64,000 bases of DNA from Phaeobacter sp. 22II1-1F12B. GTDB lineage: Bacteria > Pseudomonadota > Alphaproteobacteria > Rhodobacterales > Rhodobacteraceae. The position numbers and the translations under genes were made by a program. Of the stretch, positions 1-11,637 are shown piece after piece. Under the pieces are notes generated by a model. That model saw nothing but the letters and a program-made list of their open reading frames with translations. It was not told the origin of the DNA and searched no databases. How positions within the stretch are numbered: position 1 is the first letter of the stretch; each line of letters starts with the position of its first letter. The stretch lies in contig NZ_AQQP01000010.1 of NCBI RefSeq assembly GCF_002210165.1, forward strand, positions 169,153 to 233,152, written 5' to 3'.

Positions 1-193
1 CCAGACCTTCAGTCGCGTCCATCGCGATGGTACGGACGGTGTTTTCACCAAGGTGCTGAGCCACTTCGAGCACCAGCTTCTTGCCGTTGTTCTCGGTGTT
101 CAGTGCGTTCAGAATCTCAGGCAGCGCATCGTCGAACTGTACGTCGACCACAGCGCCGATGACCTGAGTGACTTTGCCTGTTGCAGTAGCCAT
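1..193 (-). CDS. atpD: ATP synthase F1 subunit beta, N-terminal part
   Basis: Only the first 64 codons are inside the window; the gene runs off the left edge. The N-terminus ([20 protein letters not shown]) is the typical start of the F1 beta subunit, whose catalytic nucleotide sites drive ATP synthesis at the cytoplasmic face of the membrane. The ATG at 193 lies 17 bases after the atpG stop, preceded by a GGAG-like ribosome binding site. It is the last visible member of the atpH-A-G-D cluster. The catalytic P-loop is outside the window, so identification rests on the N-terminus and the gene order. Confidence 0.95.
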   Translation of the reverse strand, partial: MATATGKVTQVIGAVVDVQFDDALPEILNALNTENNGKKLVLEVAQHLGENTVRTIAMDATEGL

Positions 194-210
194 GTTTGTC
201 TCCGGTTCTC

Positions 211-1089
211 TTACAGCGCTTCCGCGCCGGAAATGATTTCAATCAGCTCGTTGGTGATGACAGCCTGACGCGAACGGTTGAATTCGATGGTCAGCTTGTC
301 GATCATTTCGCCCGCGTTGCGGGTCGCGTTGTCCATCGCGCTCATCCGTGCGCCCTGCTCGCCTGCCCCGTTTTCCAGCAATGCGCTGAAGATCTGGGTG
401 GCCACGCCACGCGGCAGCAGGTCGGCGAGGATTTCCTCTTCGCCCGGCTCGTAATCGTAGATCGTGCCAGCTGCATCCGCGTTTTCGTCTTCTTCGAATT
501 CGGCAGGGATGATCTGCTGTGCCGTCGGCACCTGGCTGACCACGTTGACGAACTTGGAGAAGAAGAGCGTTGCGACATCGAACTCGCCCGCATCGAAACG
601 CGACAGGATATCCTGCGCGATCTTCTGGGCATCAACGTAGCCAAGGCGTTTTACGTCGCTCAGGTCCACATGGCCGATGAAATCATCCGCAAAGTCGCGC
701 TTGAGCACGTCGCGGCCTTTCTTGCCGACCGTGAGGATCTTGACCGTCTTGCCTTCGCCCTTGAGCTTGAGCGCATGGTTCTTTGCGAGACGCGCGATGT
801 TACCGTTGAAGCCCCCGCAGAGGCCCCGTTCGGCTGTCAACACCACCAGCAATTGCACCTGATCGCTGCCCGTTCCGGCCAGCAGTTTCGGCGCGCTGTC
901 GCTTTTGCCAACCGACGCCGCGAGCTGTGCCATCACGGCGTTGAACCGTTCGGCATAGGGACGCGAGTCCTCGGCAGCTTCCTGGGCGCGGCGCAATTTA
1001 GCTGCCGCGACCATCTGCATCGCCTTAGTGATCTTGCGGGTCGACTTGACCGACTCGATCCGGTTTTTAAGGTCCTTGAGATTTGGCAT
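211..1089 (-). CDS. atpG: ATP synthase F1 subunit gamma
   Basis: This 292-residue protein is the central rotor shaft of F1, coupling proton flow through Fo to catalysis in the alpha/beta hexamer. The N-terminus ([20 protein letters not shown]) and the C-terminal helix ending in [12 protein letters not shown] are the two conserved coiled-coil strands of gamma. The middle has the ERGLCGGFN motif around residues 88-96. Length is normal for alphaproteobacteria. It follows atpA by 14 bases and precedes atpD by 17, consistent with one transcript. Confidence 0.97.
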   Translation of the reverse strand: MPNLKDLKNRIESVKSTRKITKAMQMVAAAKLRRAQEAAEDSRPYAERFNAVMAQLAASVGKSDSAPKLLAGTGSDQVQLLVVLTAERGLCGGFNGNIARLAKNHALKLKGEGKTVKILTVGKKGRDVLKRDFADDFIGHVDLSDVKRLGYVDAQKIAQDILSRFDAGEFDVATLFFSKFVNVVSQVPTAQQIIPAEFEEDENADAAGTIYDYEPGEEEILADLLPRGVATQIFSALLENGAGEQGARMSAMDNATRNAGEMIDKLTIEFNRSRQAVITNELIEIISGAEAL

Positions 1090-1103
1090 TGCCCTATCTC
1101 TCC

Positions 1104-2642
<1,539 letters not shown>

Positions 2643-3203
2643 TTATCCGACCTCTTTCATTGAATTCTGGAGGGAGTTGAGCTTCGAGCGGATCGAGGTA
2701 TCGATCATCTTCGAACCCACTTTAACGATCAGACCACCGATGAGGCTTTCATCGACGGTCGCATTGATAGTAACGGTCTTGCCGACATTCGCGCTGAGCG
2801 ATTTCGACAGTTTTTCGGTCTGTTCCTTGGTCAGAGCCTTGGCGCTTGTCACCTCGGCGATGACTTCGCCGCGCTGATCGGCCAGTTGCTCACGGAGCAC
2901 GGCCAGAAGCTGCGGCACCACGAACAGGCGACGCTTTTCCGCCATCAGGGCCAGCGCGTTCTGGAGCACCGGCGCCAGACCCATCTTCTGGGCAAGGGCA
3001 CTGATCGCATCACGCTGTTCGCCGCGGGAAATCAATGGTGACTTGATCATGGCGCTCAGTTCAGCGCTGTCGTTCAGAGCGGCGCTCAGATCGCCGACGC
3101 TCGTCTCGAGCCCATCAAGGTTACCGTTCTCTTGCGCGATTTCAAAAATCGCTGTGGCATAGCGTTCGGCTATACCAGTGGAAATCGAAGCTGGTTCGGA
3201 CAC
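2643..3203 (-). CDS. atpH: ATP synthase F1 subunit delta (OSCP)
   Basis: This is the peripheral-stalk subunit that links F1 alpha to the Fo b subunits. I place the start at a GTG (3203), giving 186 residues, the normal family length. The longer reading from an ATG at 3353 adds 50 residues with no family likeness. From the GTG the protein reads VSEPASISTGIAERYATAIF, a standard delta N-terminus. The C-terminal part (VGSKMIDTSIRSKLNSLQNS) matches the conserved end. It is the first gene of the visible atp operon. The atpB/E/F genes for Fo are not adjacent, which is usual in Rhodobacterales. Confidence 0.93.
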   Translation of the reverse strand: MSEPASISTGIAERYATAIFEIAQENGNLDGLETSVGDLSAALNDSAELSAMIKSPLISRGEQRDAISALAQKMGLAPVLQNALALMAEKRRLFVVPQLLAVLREQLADQRGEVIAEVTSAKALTKEQTEKLSKSLSANVGKTVTINATVDESLIGGLIVKVGSKMIDTSIRSKLNSLQNSMKEVG

Positions 3204-3532
3204 GTCCACCCTTCCGATATTAAGACCCGATTGGCTGCCAGCATGGCGACCTCCGGGCGCGTTAGAAAGCCCCGTGAAAGCGCGGGGCATCGAAATCAGC
3301 GTGGATGTAACAGAGCGGTCTTTCGCCCGCAATACAGTATCGTGATGATGCACAGGAACGTTAATCTTTTGTTTTTAAGGACTTAACGAAATCGCCTGCG
3401 AATAAGGCATTATGGATGTTACAAAAAAGCCAGAATTTTCGTGATCAGGTGCGATTCCTGCCTGAAAGCCGCAACCGATTTCAGCGTTTTTCAACGATCA
3501 TCGGGCTTCGCCGTTGCTTGTCGCGTTTCCGC
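3204..3532. other. Intergenic region upstream of the atp operon
   Basis: About 330 bases lie between the atpH start and the end of the upstream methyltransferase gene. No convincing gene is present in either strand. The part near 3360-3440 is richer in A and T than its surroundings and is the likely place of the atp operon promoter on the minus strand, but I cannot pick -35/-10 boxes with confidence. Confidence 0.4.
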
Positions 3533-4273
3533 TCAAACTGGTGATGTTTCCGGCTTGGGGCTGAGCGCCGGTATCGGGTTGCGGGACCATTCCTTGGTGA
3601 CCGTCCCGCTTGGCGGCGCGACCCGTTTGCTGACCTCGACGAGAAAGGCCCCGCCTGCCATGACTGTGGGCATCCGTGCGCCGACCTTTTCGAACAACGG
3701 CGCGGACTTGAGCCAGAACCGACGGGTCGAGGGCAGCTGATAGAGCGCCGCGCTGTGCCGTTCAGGCAGGAAATCGTGCTGCTCCAACTGGCCTTCGAGC
3801 TGCCCTAACGTGTAGGGACGCCCGTATCCGAACGGCGTTCTGTCAGAGCGTGACCATAATCCAGCCCGGTTCGGGACGATGAAAATGGCCTTTCCTCCGG
3901 GGCCCAAGACGCGCCAGCATTCCTCAAGCAAGGCTGAAGGGCGTTCGGAAGTTTCCAGCCCGTGCATTACCACGAGGCGGTCCACACGCCCGGTTTCCAG
4001 CGGCCAGAGGGTTTCTTCGCTGAGCACGGTCACGTTGGGCATATTGGCGGGCCACGGCATCACCCCCTGCGGCGCTGGCATCAAGGCGACAACACGACGG
4101 GCATCAGCCAGATATGGCCGCAGCAGAGGCAGTGCGAACCCAAATCCGGCCACGGTCTGCCCTTTTGACTCGGGCCAGAGTGCACAAAGCTGGTTGCGTA
4201 TAGAAGCCTGCGCCGCGCGCCCAAGCGTACTGCGATAGTAAAAATTCCGAAGGTCCTGGACATCCAGATGCAT
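3533..4273 (-). CDS. Class I SAM-dependent methyltransferase (predicted)
   Basis: The 246-residue protein looks like a Rossmann-fold methyltransferase. It has a glycine motif ([16 protein letters not shown]) near residues 40-55, an acidic/hydrophobic strand in place of motif II, and [21 protein letters not shown] near residues 118-138, typical of the 'post I' strands of class I enzymes. The glycine motif is degenerate (GFGFA instead of GxGxG). The substrate is unknown. It is divergent from gloB, 73 bases apart, an arrangement I recall from related genomes but cannot verify here. Confidence 0.75.
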   Translation of the reverse strand: MHLDVQDLRNFYYRSTLGRAAQASIRNQLCALWPESKGQTVAGFGFALPLLRPYLADARRVVALMPAPQGVMPWPANMPNVTVLSEETLWPLETGRVDRLVVMHGLETSERPSALLEECWRVLGPGGKAIFIVPNRAGLWSRSDRTPFGYGRPYTLGQLEGQLEQHDFLPERHSAALYQLPSTRRFWLKSAPLFEKVGARMPTVMAGGAFLVEVSKRVAPPSGTVTKEWSRNPIPALSPKPETSPV

Positions 4274-4346
4274 TGTAGTCGCCTGTCCAATCGGTCAATC
4301 TGAATTACAATCAGCGCAGTGTAACAATGAAATGGAGGAACACACC

Positions 4347-5114
4347 ATGCCTCTTGAAATCCTTACCATCCCGTGTCGAAGCGACAATTACGCTTTCCTC
4401 GCACATAACGCGGACACCGGCGAAACATTCCTTGTGGATGCGCCCGAGGCAGGACCAATCCTCGCCGTCCTTAAGGAAAAGGGCTGGTCACTGGGTACGA
4501 TCCTGCTGACCCATCACCATCCAGATCATGTCGAAGGTCTGCCGGGCCTTTTGGCCGAACACGATGCGCAGGTCGTCGGTGCCGCAGCTGACGCGCATCG
4601 CCTGCCTCCGCTCAACAAACAGGTTCGGGACGAGGATAAAATCGAGGTCGCCGGCGAAACCGGATACGTCATGGATGTATCCGGTCACACGGTCGGCCAT
4701 GTCGCCTTTTATTTTCCTGAGAGCCGCGTAGTGTTCACCGCGGACAGCCTTATGGCCTTGGGATGTGGCCGGGTGTTCGAGGGAACGATGCCGCAGATGT
4801 GGCACTCCCTTTCCAAACTGGCGGCACTGCCCCCGGAAACGGTCGTCTACTCTGGCCATGAATACACCGAGGCCAACGGAAAATTCGCCAAGACCATTGA
4901 ACCGGACAATCCCGAGCTTAAATCCCGTATAGCCGCGATCGCCGAAGCAAGATCGCGTAATGAACCAACTGTCCCGTCACTTCTTTCTCTCGAATTGGCA
5001 ACAAATCCGTTTCTGCGCGCAGGCAATGCGGATGTCGCTCGCCAACTGGGCCTCGAAGGCGCAGAACCCGAGACCGTTTTCGCTGAAATTCGCACCCGGA
5101 AAGACAATTTCTGA
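4347..5114 (+). CDS. gloB: Hydroxyacylglutathione hydrolase (glyoxalase II)
   Basis: The enzyme hydrolyses S-lactoylglutathione to lactate and glutathione, the second step of methylglyoxal detoxification. The 255-residue protein has the metallo-beta-lactamase metal motif THHHPDH at residues 55-61, a further metal histidine in SGHTVGH near residue 114, and SGHEYT near residue 170. The C-terminal half carries the glyoxalase II-specific region (NPFLR). The start at MPLEIL is preceded by GGAGG, which fits better than an ATG 15 bases upstream. Confidence 0.95.
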   Translation: MPLEILTIPCRSDNYAFLAHNADTGETFLVDAPEAGPILAVLKEKGWSLGTILLTHHHPDHVEGLPGLLAEHDAQVVGAAADAHRLPPLNKQVRDEDKIEVAGETGYVMDVSGHTVGHVAFYFPESRVVFTADSLMALGCGRVFEGTMPQMWHSLSKLAALPPETVVYSGHEYTEANGKFAKTIEPDNPELKSRIAAIAEARSRNEPTVPSLLSLELATNPFLRAGNADVARQLGLEGAEPETVFAEIRTRKDNF

Positions 5115-5288
5115 TGCCGAAAATCCGCGCGACTGTGTCACGATAAAATCAATTGTGACTGTAAAATGAAAGAAAACCCTTGAAGCTGCGCTACGATCAA
5201 CCAAACTCTAACACTATCAAGACATGGTTGGAATGCGACGGCTTCCCCTGATGCTCTCGCCCCGACCCAAATAAGAGGAGCACGCGCC

Positions 5289-7610
5289 GTGCCTTCATTC
5301 TCGAGCACACTGGAACACGCCATTCACGCAGCGCTTGCGCTGGCGAATGAGCGTCGCCATGAATTCGCCACCCTTGAGCATCTGCTGCTCGCCCTGCTGG
5401 ACGAACCCGATGCGACCAAGGTGATGAAAGCATGCAGCGTCGATATGTCAGAATTACGCGGAACACTGGTTGAGTTCATCGACGATGATCTCTCCAACCT
5501 CGTGACCGACATAGACGGCTCCGAAGCGGTCCCAACGGCCGCTTTCCAAAGGGTCATTCAACGCGCCGCCATCCATGTCCAGTCCTCTGGCCGGACAGAG
5601 GTGACAGGCGCCAACGTGCTTGTCGCGATCTTCGCGGAACGTGAGAGCAATGCCGCCTTCTTCCTGCAGGAGCAGGATATGACGCGCTATGATGCGGTAA
5701 ACTTCATCGCCCACGGCGTAGCCAAGGACCCGGCTTATGGCGAAAGTCGCCCGGTTTCCGGTTCCTCCGAACCGGAAGAGGCACCTCAGGGTGTCACTGA
5801 AGGCGAGCAGAAGGAAAGCGCGCTTGGCAAGTATTGTGTCGATCTCAACGCGAAGTCGCGTGAGGGCGATATCGACCCGCTGATCGGGCGTGACGCAGAG
5901 GTGGAACGCTGCATTCAGGTTCTATGCCGTCGGCGCAAGAACAATCCGCTTCTCGTGGGGGATCCCGGTGTCGGCAAAACAGCCATCGCCGAAGGTCTCG
6001 CCCGCAAAATCGTCGCTGGCGAAACTCCCGAAGTGCTATCGAAAACCACGATTTACTCACTCGACATGGGCGCGCTGCTCGCAGGAACGCGGTATCGCGG
6101 TGATTTCGAGGAGCGTCTGAAAGCAGTTGTCAGTGAGCTGGAAGACCATCCAGACGCGGTTCTCTTCATTGACGAGATTCACACGGTAATCGGTGCGGGC
6201 GCGACCTCGGGCGGTGCAATGGACGCCTCGAACCTGCTAAAGCCGGCTTTGCAGGGTGGCAAGTTGCGGACGATGGGGTCGACCACCTACAAGGAATTCC
6301 GCCAGCATTTTGAGAAAGACCGCGCTCTTTCCCGCCGTTTCCAAAAGATCGACGTGAATGAACCGACAGTCGAAGACGCGGTAAAAATCCTGAAAGGATT
6401 GAAGCCGTACTTCGAAGAGCACCACAGTGTCAAATATACCGCAGATGCGGTGAAGACCGCGGTGGAGCTTGCCTCGCGCTACATCAACGACCGAAAGCTC
6501 CCTGACAGTGCCATCGATGTCATCGATGAAGCGGGGGCCGCTCAGCATCTTGTCGCGGAATCGAAACGTCGCAAGACAATCGGTACGAAAGAGATCGAAG
6601 CCGTCGTTGCCAAAATCGCGCGTATCCCACCCAAGAACGTCTCGAAGGACGACGCCGAAGTTCTCAAGGATCTGGAAGCGTCGCTCAAGCGGGTCGTATT
6701 CGGTCAGGACAAGGCCATCGAGGCACTGTCCAGTGCGATCAAACTGGCCCGTGCGGGCCTGCGTGAACCTGAAAAACCCATCGGGAACTATCTTTTCGCC
6801 GGTCCCACCGGTGTTGGTAAGACGGAGGTGGCCAACCAGCTGGCGGACACGCTTGGTGTGGAGTTGCTGCGTTTCGATATGTCCGAATACATGGAGAAAC
6901 ATGCCGTTTCGCGCCTGATCGGTGCGCCCCCGGGATACGTGGGCTTTGATCAGGGCGGCATGTTGACCGATGGTGTGGATCAGCACCCCCATTGCGTTCT
7001 GCTCCTCGATGAAATCGAGAAGGCGCATCCGGATGTCTACAACATCCTGCTGCAGGTGATGGATCACGGCAAACTCACCGACCACAACGGCCGGACCGTC
7101 GACTTCCGCAACGTGGTGCTCATCATGACCTCCAATGCGGGCGCTTCGGAGCTGGCCAAGTCGGCGATCGGCTTTGGTCGCGACCGTCGCGAGGGCGAGG
7201 ATACGGCAGCCATCGAGCGGACCTTCACGCCCGAGTTCCGGAACCGTCTCGACGCGGTGATTTCTTTCGCGCCGCTGCCGAAATCGGTCATCCTGCAGGT
7301 GGTTGAGAAGTTCGTACTGCAGCTCGAAGCGCAGCTGATGGACCGTAACGTGTCCATCGAACTGACCAAAGCCGCTGCCGAATGGCTGGCAGACAAAGGC
7401 TATGACGACAAAATGGGTGCCCGCCCGCTGGGCCGCGTCATCCAGGAAAACATCAAGAAGCCTCTGGCCGAGGAACTGCTCTTCGGCAAGCTGGCCAAGG
7501 GTGGCGTCGTCAAGGTTGGCGTGAAGAACGGCGAAATCGAATTGCGTATCGATGGGCCGGACAATCCGCGTCTGTCGGGCAACAAGCCGCCGTTGCTGAC
7601 TGCGGACTGA
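5289..7610 (+). CDS. clpA: ATP-dependent Clp protease ATP-binding subunit ClpA
   Basis: ClpA is the AAA+ unfoldase that feeds substrates to ClpP. The 773-residue protein begins with the double Clp-N repeat (residues 1-145). D1 has Walker A GDPGVGKT near 224 and Walker B LFIDEIH. D2 has GPTGVGKT near 507, and the ClpP-docking loop IGFG lies near 628. The start is a GTG preceded by GAGGAG. The adaptor gene clpS, often next to clpA in proteobacteria, is not found directly upstream. A rho-independent terminator follows at 7640-7670. Confidence 0.97.
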   Translation: MPSFSSTLEHAIHAALALANERRHEFATLEHLLLALLDEPDATKVMKACSVDMSELRGTLVEFIDDDLSNLVTDIDGSEAVPTAAFQRVIQRAAIHVQSSGRTEVTGANVLVAIFAERESNAAFFLQEQDMTRYDAVNFIAHGVAKDPAYGESRPVSGSSEPEEAPQGVTEGEQKESALGKYCVDLNAKSREGDIDPLIGRDAEVERCIQVLCRRRKNNPLLVGDPGVGKTAIAEGLARKIVAGETPEVLSKTTIYSLDMGALLAGTRYRGDFEERLKAVVSELEDHPDAVLFIDEIHTVIGAGATSGGAMDASNLLKPALQGGKLRTMGSTTYKEFRQHFEKDRALSRRFQKIDVNEPTVEDAVKILKGLKPYFEEHHSVKYTADAVKTAVELASRYINDRKLPDSAIDVIDEAGAAQHLVAESKRRKTIGTKEIEAVVAKIARIPPKNVSKDDAEVLKDLEASLKRVVFGQDKAIEALSSAIKLARAGLREPEKPIGNYLFAGPTGVGKTEVANQLADTLGVELLRFDMSEYMEKHAVSRLIGAPPGYVGFDQGGMLTDGVDQHPHCVLLLDEIEKAHPDVYNILLQVMDHGKLTDHNGRTVDFRNVVLIMTSNAGASELAKSAIGFGRDRREGEDTAAIERTFTPEFRNRLDAVISFAPLPKSVILQVVEKFVLQLEAQLMDRNVSIELTKAAAEWLADKGYDDKMGARPLGRVIQENIKKPLAEELLFGKLAKGGVVKVGVKNGEIELRIDGPDNPRLSGNKPPLLTAD

Positions 7611-7639
7611 CCGACCTTAGGCCAATTGAAGAAACAGAA

Positions 7640-7670
7640 GCCGTCCCAAGCAAGTTGGGGCGGCCTTTTT
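7640..7670 (+). terminator. Rho-independent terminator of clpA
   Basis: A 10-base-pair stem (GCCGTCCCAA with TTGGGGCGGC, one G-U pair) and a 5-base loop are followed by TTTTT. It lies 30 bases after the clpA stop codon. Confidence 0.85.
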
Positions 7671-7737
7671 ACGTAAGTGTCAGTAGTTCTATGGGAAGCA
7701 GCGCCGAGATCACCAGCACAGGGAAAGATCGAAATCC

Positions 7738-9801
7738 TTACTTCTCGGTAAGTTTCAATTCGATCCGCCGGTTCTGCGCCCTTGCCTCGGGCGTAGAGTC
7801 GGGATTGATCGGCTGGTACTCACCAAAGCCATTTGCGGACAGGCGACCGGGCGGAATGTTCAGCGCGTTCACCATGTATTTGACGACAGAAAGCGCCCTG
7901 CCCTGACTTAACTCCCAGTTATCGGCGTACTTGCCCGCACCGATCAACGGTATGTCATCCGTGTGCCCGTCCACGCGGATCACCCAGTCGAGTTCAGAGG
8001 GAATGCTGTCTGCTACTTCGCGCAGGATTTCGGCAACCTTGGCGACCTCGCTTTTGCCTTCATCGGACAACTCCGCCGAGCCCAGAGGGAAAAGAACCTC
8101 TGACGAAAAGACGAACCGATCTCCCTCGATACGAACACCATCGCGGTTGCCGAGAAGATCCCGCAAGCGGCCAAAGAACTCGGATCGGTAGAGTTCCAGA
8201 TCCTTGGCCTGAGACTTCAGCGCCTCGGCTTCCAGCGCCAGTTGCTCCCGTTCCTCCTGCAAACGCTTACGCTCTGCCTCTTCGAGCAGTCTGCGCTTGC
8301 GCTCTTCGGATGCCGCACGGGCGAGAGCGGCATTCAGATCCGTACCAAGGTTCTGAATTTGCACCTGGGTGGCTGCATCCCGGTCCTCGTAGTCGTCCAG
8401 CAACGCCCGCAATTGCCCAAGCTGATCCCGAAGTGCCGCGACCTGTTGGTTCAACAGGGCGGTCTCCCGCTGGGCCGCAGCGGATTTTTCCTTTTCTTGC
8501 GAAAGCGTCTCACGCGCCTGAGCCAGCAGGCGTGCGCGTTGCTCCGCCTTGCTCAACTCCTCCGAGGCATTCTCCGCAGCCGCCTCACGCGCCGAAAGAG
8601 CCGCCATCAGTCGAGACTGAAGCTCATCCCGGTCACTGACGGCCAATTCCGCCCGCTCCAACCGCTCGAGCGCCGCGCTCAGCCGCTCCTCGATCGAAGC
8701 CCGGGTATTCTCTTGCTCTTGCAGTTCGGTTCTTGCTGCGGAAAGTTCGGCCTGCGTCTGATCCAGTTCGGACTGCAATGCTTCCTCAGCCTCTCGGCCT
8801 TCGGACTGGGTGACCTCCAGACGGGCGACTAGCTGCGACAATCTCTCTGTCAGGGCATCCTTTTCTTCGGCCTCTGTTTCCGCTTGCGCAAGCGCGGCGG
8901 CCAATTCGGCATCCAGCTCATCCCTCGCTGCCCGTGCAGCTGCAAGAAGGGTCAGCGTGTCTTCAGCTTCCTGACGCTGTTTTTCCAACGAAAGCGTCAT
9001 AGCGGTCAGTTCGCTGTCTGCGTTTTCAAGCCGTTCCCGCAGGGCTTGCGCCGCTGCTGCTTCAGCTAGCCGAGCCTGCTCTTCTTCACTCAAATCGGTT
9101 TCAAGCTCGGCGACCCGGTCATTCAACGCGGCAGCTTCGCTTTCACTATCCGCGTTCTCCGCACGCAGATCGGCCACCAAGGCTTCAAGCGCTTCACGAC
9201 GGGCTGCGGCAAGCCGGGCTGCTTCTGCCTGCTCATCGATCTCGGTTCTGCTTTGGGCAAGGGCCGCATTCAAAGCATCCTGCTCAGACAGCAGTTCCTC
9301 TTGTTGCGATTGCAAATCCGCGCGCTGCGTTTCCAGCTCCTCCACCGTGCCCAAGGCATCGTCTCTTGCGGCGATCAAAGCGGCTACCCGAGCCTCGAAC
9401 GAGGTGATCTCTGACCGGGCGGCTTCTAGCAGCGTGTCCTGCCGATCGCGCTCGGCTGTCAAGGCTGAGATCAGCGAATTCTGCCGTGTGAGCTGTGCCT
9501 GGGCGTTTTCAAGATCGGACTGGGTTTCGCCCAGGGTCGCGTTCAGCGCCCCCATCCGTGCTTCCAACTGGCTCGACTTGCGTTCTTCAAGCCCGAGGGC
9601 ACCGGCCAAAGCCTCGATTTCGTCGGAAAGCGAATTGAGCTCGGTTTCCTGCCCCGAGATCGTCTCACGCAGAACGAACTGCACCACCATAAAGATGGTG
9701 AGCAGGAACATCATCACCAACAGAAGGCCGGTCATCGCATCCACAAAGCCCGGCCAGATCGATCCCTGAAAGCGGTTGCCTGTGCGACGTGACAGGGCCA
9801 T
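7738..9801 (-). CDS. MotB/OmpA-like peptidoglycan-binding protein with long coiled coil
   Basis: The 687-residue protein has three parts. Residues 20-45 form a single membrane helix led by an aspartate (FVDAMTGLLLVMMF, D21), as in MotB/ExbD-type stator subunits. Residues 50-530 are a very long Glu/Ala/Leu-rich coiled coil. The C-terminal 140 residues are an OmpA-like peptidoglycan-binding domain (RVDGHTDDIPL, then AQNRRIELKL). It lies 3 bases downstream of the ExbB/MotA-like gene, so the two probably form one proton-driven membrane complex that reaches to the cell wall. The function is unknown. The layout resembles Zorya ZorA/ZorB, but no Zorya effector genes are adjacent. Confidence 0.85.
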   Translation of the reverse strand: MALSRRTGNRFQGSIWPGFVDAMTGLLLVMMFLLTIFMVVQFVLRETISGQETELNSLSDEIEALAGALGLEERKSSQLEARMGALNATLGETQSDLENAQAQLTRQNSLISALTAERDRQDTLLEAARSEITSFEARVAALIAARDDALGTVEELETQRADLQSQQEELLSEQDALNAALAQSRTEIDEQAEAARLAAARREALEALVADLRAENADSESEAAALNDRVAELETDLSEEEQARLAEAAAAQALRERLENADSELTAMTLSLEKQRQEAEDTLTLLAAARAARDELDAELAAALAQAETEAEEKDALTERLSQLVARLEVTQSEGREAEEALQSELDQTQAELSAARTELQEQENTRASIEERLSAALERLERAELAVSDRDELQSRLMAALSAREAAAENASEELSKAEQRARLLAQARETLSQEKEKSAAAQRETALLNQQVAALRDQLGQLRALLDDYEDRDAATQVQIQNLGTDLNAALARAASEERKRRLLEEAERKRLQEEREQLALEAEALKSQAKDLELYRSEFFGRLRDLLGNRDGVRIEGDRFVFSSEVLFPLGSAELSDEGKSEVAKVAEILREVADSIPSELDWVIRVDGHTDDIPLIGAGKYADNWELSQGRALSVVKYMVNALNIPPGRLSANGFGEYQPINPDSTPEARAQNRRIELKLTEK

Positions 9802-9804
9802 GCG

Positions 9805-10989
9805 CTATTCCTCTCCCCTGCCCGCGCTTCTCCGTGCCGGACGCTGTGGCACCGTAAGCGCCTTGATGAGGTGATCGATATCCTTGCGCAGCTCGGCCAT
9901 GCTCTCTTGTCGCCCGGCCGAAATTTCCTCGAGAATTCGTAGCATCTGAACATCGATCGAGCGCAGGCGCATCCGGCTTTCAGCGTCGATACCCTCGGAA
10001 GGGCCGTGCTCGCGCATCAGGTCGACAAGCGCCTCCTGCCCCGTCGCGACCCTTTCAAGCGCGCCGGTAATGCTTTCCGTCTGATCGATGCGGTCAACCA
10101 TCTGACCTAGCGCATCTGCGAGCGAGCCAAGCTTGCTGTCAACGTTTGAGCGGCTCGCCTCAGACTCTGCGAACATCTGGTGAAGGCTCTCCATTTGCTC
10201 GCCCATCTGGTCGAGGATACCGGACAAGGCAGCCGTTTCATTGCTGCCTTCCTCGCCAGAGGCGAAACCGACGCGGGTGATAGAAGACAGCCATTCCTCC
10301 AACTCACGATAAAACCTGTTTTGTCCGTGACCGGCAAAGAGTTCCAGCAAACCGACGACAAGCGAACCGGCAAGCCCGAGCAGAGAGGACGAGAATGCAA
10401 CGCCCATCCCGCCCAGCTGCGCCTCCAGCCCGGTCATCAGACGGTTGAACACTGCGATGCCTTCCTCGCCCTCTTGTGGTGCGAGGCTGCGTATTGTGTC
10501 CACGACAGCGGGCACAGTGGTTGCCAGACCGTAGAAGGTTCCCAGAAGCCCGAGGAAAATCAAAAGGCTCGCAATATAGCGGGTAATTTCCCGAGCTTCA
10601 TCGATCCGTGTCGCAACAGATTCAAGGATCGATTGCGTGGAAGAGGACGAAAGCTGCATCCGGGCGCCGCGCGATCTTAGCAACGACGCAAGCGGTGCCA
10701 GCAGACGCGGTGGATGGTTGGTGTCTTCGGACAGACCGGACGCGAATTGTTCGATCCAGCGGACCGAGACCATCAACTGGAAAACCTGCCAGAAACAGGC
10801 GAGGATACCAAAGAGAAAGACAAACGCGATGAACCCGTTCAGGTAGAGGTTGGCCAGAAAGACAGGCAGGACACTGGGCAAAGCCAGAACCGCCCCGGAA
10901 ACGGCCAAGCCCAAAGCAATGACCATGAACATGATCTGCTGAAAAGGCTGCGAGAATTGCGGCCGTTGTTTCGTGTCTGGCTGCGCCAT
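9805..10989 (-). CDS. MotA/TolQ/ExbB-like proton channel protein
   Basis: The 394-residue protein has membrane segments at roughly residues 19-80 (two), 140-165 and 195-220. The last two contain the family's conserved pattern (LLIFLGLLGTFYGLATTVP and MGVAFSSSLLGLAGSLV). A cytoplasmic region with helical, coiled-coil-like content follows to the C-terminus ([12 protein letters not shown]). With the downstream MotB/OmpA-like partner it likely forms an ion-driven stator. Plain ExbB and TolQ are about 230 residues, so the extra C-terminal part is distinctive. I do not recognise a named role. Confidence 0.85.
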   Translation of the reverse strand: MAQPDTKQRPQFSQPFQQIMFMVIALGLAVSGAVLALPSVLPVFLANLYLNGFIAFVFLFGILACFWQVFQLMVSVRWIEQFASGLSEDTNHPPRLLAPLASLLRSRGARMQLSSSSTQSILESVATRIDEAREITRYIASLLIFLGLLGTFYGLATTVPAVVDTIRSLAPQEGEEGIAVFNRLMTGLEAQLGGMGVAFSSSLLGLAGSLVVGLLELFAGHGQNRFYRELEEWLSSITRVGFASGEEGSNETAALSGILDQMGEQMESLHQMFAESEASRSNVDSKLGSLADALGQMVDRIDQTESITGALERVATGQEALVDLMREHGPSEGIDAESRMRLRSIDVQMLRILEEISAGRQESMAELRKDIDHLIKALTVPQRPARRSAGRGEE

Positions 10990-11058
10990 GCGCTCAGCTC
11001 CTGACAGGTGTTCTGCTCACCGCCAACCTAAAGAAGAAAAGCCGGAAAAGCCAAGCGT

Positions 11059-11589
11059 TTATGAGAGGATACACCGAACGCGGTCGGCCAGCCATTCCAG
11101 ATCGCCGTCAGGTAGACCCAGCTCGGCAAGATGGTCCGTCGTATTGAACAGATATTCGGCATTTGGGCCCCGACCGCCAACCGCGTGGGCGATTATGTGA
11201 GCCTGTTCCTCAAGCGGCATGCCCCCGCAGTATTGCACATGGGCCGGATCAATCACGTAGACGAGCGCCTCGACCCGCCGACCGTCATCCATATCAAGCT
11301 CGAGCACCTTTTCGATATAGGCGGAAGATATCAGCTCGCGCTCGCGCAAATAGGACAGGGTCTGCTCTTCCTCGCCTTCGGCTACCGCAAAGGCGACGCC
11401 CCGACATTCCGCCCCTTCCACCTCGTCCAGAGCCAGAACCAGACCGGGCGCCTCTTCGGTGCCCCGATGGTGTATCGAGTGCATACAGAAAGAACGGGCA
11501 TAGCCATCAAGACGCGCCAGCACCCGGCTGGCCACGTTGAATCCGGGGTTCCATAACAGGGAACCGTAGCCAAACACCCACATCGTCAT
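11059..11589 (-). CDS. chaC: Gamma-glutamylcyclotransferase, ChaC family
   Basis: ChaC enzymes degrade glutathione to 5-oxoproline and Cys-Gly in the cytosol. The 176-residue protein has the substrate-loop signature VFGYGSLLWNPGF at residues 5-17 and the family's later motif ISSAYIEKVL near residues 88-97. The C-terminal HAVGGRGPNAEYLFNT is also typical. The start could be the ATG at 11589 or the one at 11583; both give the same domain. It sits alone between the ExbB-like gene and the extensin-like gene on the same strand. Confidence 0.9.
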   Translation of the reverse strand: MTMWVFGYGSLLWNPGFNVASRVLARLDGYARSFCMHSIHHRGTEEAPGLVLALDEVEGAECRGVAFAVAEGEEEQTLSYLRERELISSAYIEKVLELDMDDGRRVEALVYVIDPAHVQYCGGMPLEEQAHIIAHAVGGRGPNAEYLFNTTDHLAELGLPDGDLEWLADRVRCILS

Positions 11590-11637
11590 TCGATCATACC
11601 TGTAATTTCTTCTGCGCCACTCTCGACGTGGATTAGC

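Noticed and set aside
7738..10989. Zorya defence system
   Set aside because: Only ZorA/ZorB-like motor genes are present; ZorC/ZorD/ZorE-like effectors are absent and the neighbours are core genes.
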